A stretch of 24,499 nucleotides of DNA from an uncultured Collinsella sp. (GTDB lineage Bacteria; Actinomycetota; Coriobacteriia; Coriobacteriales; Coriobacteriaceae), in the NCBI GenBank assembly GCA_900540875.1, contig UQHT01000033.1:1-24499 (forward strand), read 5' to 3'. Shown here piece after piece: positions 22,739-24,499 of this stretch. The translations under genes were made by a program, and so were the position numbers. Position 1 is the stretch's first letter; each line of letters opens with the position of its first letter. The notes beneath the pieces were generated by a model. That model did not search any database and was not told where the DNA came from. It saw nothing but the letters and a program-made list of their open reading frames with translations.

Positions 22739-23143
22739 ATGAAGAAATGCCTGCTCTCCATCGTCTCAGCAGCTCTTTGCCTCTCCCTTGTCATGACACC
22801 ATTTGTGCCCGTTGCGGCAGCCTATGCCGACGAGGGGTCTCCCGCCGAGAGCAGCGAGATCTACGTCGGAGACAACTACGACGAAAATTACGATATATCC
22901 CTTTTTGAGCGCGGACGCTGCACGGATTCATATTCCAAGGCGTGGTGCGATTCTCACGGATTTGCAAATAACCGCACCGTCCCTCACAAGGTCAAGCTGA
23001 ACGCGAAGGAGGAGGCTTGCCTGCGCGATCCCTACCTTGCTGGCACCGCTGAAGTTATCGCCGGTCTCGTGACAACCGGTCCTGGCGGCGGCTTGTTTGC
23101 AACCGCAATGACATCGTGCCGACGTTTCACTTGCATGTTCTAA
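22739..23143 (+). CDS. Secreted small cysteine-containing protein (bacteriocin-like candidate)
   Basis: This 134-aa precursor starts with a clear Sec signal peptide and a probable signal peptidase I site AYA30/D31. The mature part is about 104 aa. It has an acidic first third, five cysteines (61, 70, 94, 127, 132), a hydrophobic Gly-rich stretch (about 103-124, with TTGPGGGLFATA) and the end SCRRFTCMF. AAGGAG precedes the ATG. I do not recognise a family. The setting resembles secreted antimicrobial-peptide loci: a thioredoxin-like gene upstream, a tiny multi-helix membrane protein downstream and a hydrophobic C-terminus. That function is inference. A simple secreted protein of other function cannot be excluded. 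Confidence 0.75.
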   Translation: MKKCLLSIVSAALCLSLVMTPFVPVAAAYADEGSPAESSEIYVGDNYDENYDISLFERGRCTDSYSKAWCDSHGFANNRTVPHKVKLNAKEEACLRDPYLAGTAEVIAGLVTTGPGGGLFATAMTSCRRFTCMF

Positions 23144-23155
23144 AAGGAGGTTGCC

Positions 23156-23395
23156 ATGCTGTCGCAAAATCAATCGAGATACTTGGTCACAATCGGCTTT
23201 GCCCTGCTTGCATTACTCTTTGCTAGCGACCTTTTGCTGAAACCGCCCAAGGAACTCGTTTTGCTTGCCATAGACTGCCTTTCCGCCCTTTACTTTACGG
23301 CAACCCTATTCGTCGGACTAAAGGAGAGGAAAAAAGGCGCAGTCGTCGCATCCGCCGTATGCTTGATCATAACCATTGCATCATTCTTTATCTGA
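23156..23395 (+). CDS. Small three-helix membrane protein (possible immunity protein)
   Basis: This 79-aa protein has three hydrophobic helices (about residues 8-26, 32-52 and 60-78) with a basic loop LKERKKG between the last two. AAAGGAGGT lies just upstream, and 12 bp separate it from the secreted protein, so the two are co-transcribed. Size and topology are like small bacteriocin immunity proteins, but no family is recognised and the role is inferred only from position. Confidence 0.75.
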   Translation: MLSQNQSRYLVTIGFALLALLFASDLLLKPPKELVLLAIDCLSALYFTATLFVGLKERKKGAVVASAVCLIITIASFFI

Positions 23396-23407
23396 CACAT
23401 TGGTGAT

Positions 23408-23704
23408 TTAGGGGCGATATCGTAGGAATACGACCGGGAGAGCCGGGACCAGATTGCCCGGGTTGCCCGGTCGGCTCGCGCGACGGCGCGGCGGTTCCAC
23501 AGAAAGCTCTCCGGACTTCACGCCGTTTCTGATCGCATTGTAGACAGCCATCTCGTCTTCGCAGTCGGCGAGCACGCGGTGCGCGTCGTCGTTTTGGATG
23601 TCCAGTAAATCTCGAAGGTCCTCCATGCACCAGCGTCCGAGATTTGGCCATGCGCGTTGCGCGAGCTGATAAGTGTCGATTGCGATGTTGTAGTTAAAGT
23701 CCAA
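23408..23704 (-). pseudogene. C-terminal fragment of a DEDDh (DnaQ-like) 3'-5' exonuclease
   Basis: The minus-strand frame contains IDTYQLAQRAWPNLG and AHRVLADCEDEMAVYNAI. The latter matches the third exonuclease motif of DEDDh nucleases (H-x4-D, here HRVLAD). The first motif (DxE) and second motif are missing, because the frame is closed by a stop at 23744-23746. No ATG exists; a TTG at 23704 is the only upstream start-like codon. The last ~28 residues are Arg/Pro-rich and not like the family. I read this as a truncated remnant without catalytic capacity. Confidence 0.65.
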
Positions 23705-23766
23705 GCCAAAGCCGTCCCAGGCAGAACGGCTTTGTTTCCTTGATTATCAATTTCATCCGGACACTT

Positions 23767-23802
23767 CCCGCATTCATCCGTGTGTGTACGGATGAATGCG
23801 GG
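23767..23802. repeat. Perfect 15-bp hairpin
   Basis: CCCGCATTCATCCGT-GTGTGT-ACGGATGAATGCGGG is a perfect stem with a 6-nt loop. It lies downstream of the minus-strand gene that ends at 23846 and could end its transcript, but no T run follows on either strand. Confidence 0.6.
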
Positions 23803-23839
23803 GTTCGATACCCCGGCGGCCTGATCGGCAGACCGCCGG
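23798..23839. repeat. Further stem-loops, one resembling a tRNA T arm
   Basis: CGGGG-TTCGATA-CCCCG (23799-23815) has the 5-bp stem and 7-nt loop of a tRNA T arm. CCGGCGG (23813-23819) and CCGCCGG (23833-23839) form a second stem, sharing bases with the first. The rest of a tRNA is not present: no matching anticodon arm or acceptor. It may be a tRNA-derived attachment-site remnant or only a structured 3' region. Confidence 0.35.
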
Positions 23840-23845
23840 GAATTC

Positions 23846-24274
23846 TCACTCCTCGATAAAAGCCGGCGCTCGGTTAGTTCTGCGCATCTTGAAATCGTTA
23901 GTTTCGTGGGAGACGTAGAGGATGCCGTCCATCCCATCTCGCGATGCATATGAAAGGTGAACAGAACCGCAATCCGCTCCATCATTGTCGAGAAGATCGA
24001 ACGAATTCGGGTCGCTCGTTGCGCCCAAACGACCACTCAGACAAGAGCCATCGTCATTACAGATTTGCCATTCCATGTCTTCGCCTGCAAGAATCGCCAT
24101 AGACGTCCTGGTCGCGCCATCGTCGACATACATCCCGTCTATGCCAAACCCATTTTCAGCGCCATCGATGAACGACTGCTCGGACCTATACCTCGCAAAT
24201 GATGCACATAGCACCATTGCAAGACCGATTGCAAGGCCAACAATTACAATCTTTACGTAGCTCTTGCCTATCAT
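23846..24274 (-). CDS. Single-TM extracytoplasmic protein of unknown function
   Basis: This 142-aa protein has one N-terminal transmembrane helix (about residues 8-27, VIVGLAIGLAMVLCA). An acidic extracytoplasmic domain follows, with WQICNDDGSC and DGADCGS carrying three cysteines. I chose the ATG at 24274, because AGGGAG lies about nine bases upstream. The ATG at 24283 directly abuts that motif and is less likely. The start is one base after the stop of the ABC ATPase gene, so both belong to one operon and the protein may serve that transporter. No family is recognised. Confidence 0.72.
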   Translation of the reverse strand: MIGKSYVKIVIVGLAIGLAMVLCASFARYRSEQSFIDGAENGFGIDGMYVDDGATRTSMAILAGEDMEWQICNDDGSCLSGRLGATSDPNSFDLLDNDGADCGSVHLSYASRDGMDGILYVSHETNDFKMRRTNRAPAFIEE

Positions 24275-24275
24275 G

Positions 24276-24499
24276 TCATTCATCTCCCTCGTATGTATCG
24301 AGGTATTCCTGCTTGAGCGTCTGCGAGGACGACTCGATCTTTTCCACGAGCGTGCCGGCCTCGATGAAGTAGAACGAGTCGGTGAGGTCTGCCAGGTCGT
24401 CGAGCAGATGGCTTGAAATGAGCACGCTGCGTCCCCGCGCCACCTCGCTGCGCATCGCGTCGCAGGAGGTTTTCCGCTTTCCCGGATCGAGGCCGTTCA
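24276..24499 (-). CDS. ABC transporter ATP-binding protein, C-terminal part (cut by window end)
   Basis: The visible 74 codons contain NGLDPGKRK, the D-loop just after Walker B, and the H-loop LISSHLLDDLADLTD. A C-terminal IEAGTLVEKI segment follows, and the frame ends EGDE-TGA. This order is standard for CcmA/BcrA-type export ATPases, such as those for antimicrobial peptides or membrane proteins. Walker A, Q-loop and signature lie beyond the window, as would any permease. It is the upstream partner of the single-TM protein gene. Confidence 0.9.
   Translation of the reverse strand, partial: NGLDPGKRKTSCDAMRSEVARGRSVLISSHLLDDLADLTDSFYFIEAGTLVEKIESSSQTLKQEYLDTYEGDE

Noticed and set aside
23518..24036. 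Minus-strand frame of 172 codons overlapping the single-TM protein and the exonuclease fragment
   Set aside because: It overlaps the better-supported gene at 23846-24274 in another frame and has no start signal or recognisable protein.

Overview
The window looks like a chromosomal segment of a high-GC, Gram-positive actinobacterium of the Coriobacteriia, most likely a Collinsella-like gut species. This is inferred from the GC-rich codon use, strong AGGAGG-type ribosome binding sites, the gene order scpA-scpB-rluB-cmk-plsC-ispH-(radical SAM DUF512)-der-plsY-gpsA, and Flp-type pilin and DUF6273 proteins at the side. No rRNA or species marker is present, so the genus is an inference.

Layout: positions 1-1082 form a tRNA region. 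It holds the 3' part of a tRNA-Ala(GGC) with its terminator, a tRNA-Met/Ile2(CAU) on the minus strand, about 600 bp without a convincing gene (a diverged inverted repeat and a very GC-rich structured stretch), and a second, complete tRNA-Ala(GGC) with promoter and terminator. Positions 1113-4122 carry an ABC-F ATPase, a small two-helix membrane protein and an M50 (site-2-protease-like) membrane peptidase. Positions 4207-18205 are a tightly packed, probably single-operon run of housekeeping genes: chromosome condensation (scpA, scpB), RNA modification (rluB-like), nucleotide metabolism (cmk), phospholipid synthesis (plsC, plsY, gpsA), isoprenoids (ispH), ribosome GTPase (der), pentose phosphate (rpe), a cysteine desulfurase, a NIF3-family protein, a coiled-coil zinc-ribbon protein and coaBC. 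A tRNA-Pro(GGG) with promoter and strong terminator ends this block.

From 18402 the window becomes accessory DNA with mixed strands, many hairpins and several broken genes. The centrepiece is a minus-strand gene (18883-19893) that fuses a Flp-type class III prepilin start to a DUF6273 domain. Its C-terminus resembles the variable end of a diversity-generating-retroelement target. It has a G10 tract just after the start codon, placed so that tract length selects between two overlapping ATGs, and an in-frame TGA at codon 49. A divergent pair of plus-strand genes encodes a small membrane protein and a zinc-ribbon/TM/DUF6273 protein. A perfect 24-bp palindrome lies between the divergent units. 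Next come a fragment of a BspA-like surface protein, then a lower-GC cassette of a thioredoxin-like protein (with an in-frame TAA), a secreted five-cysteine peptide and a small multi-helix membrane protein. This arrangement suggests, but does not prove, a bacteriocin-like system. The window ends with a DEDDh exonuclease fragment, a structured hairpin stretch, a single-TM extracytoplasmic protein and the C-terminal end of an ABC transporter ATPase, all on the minus strand.
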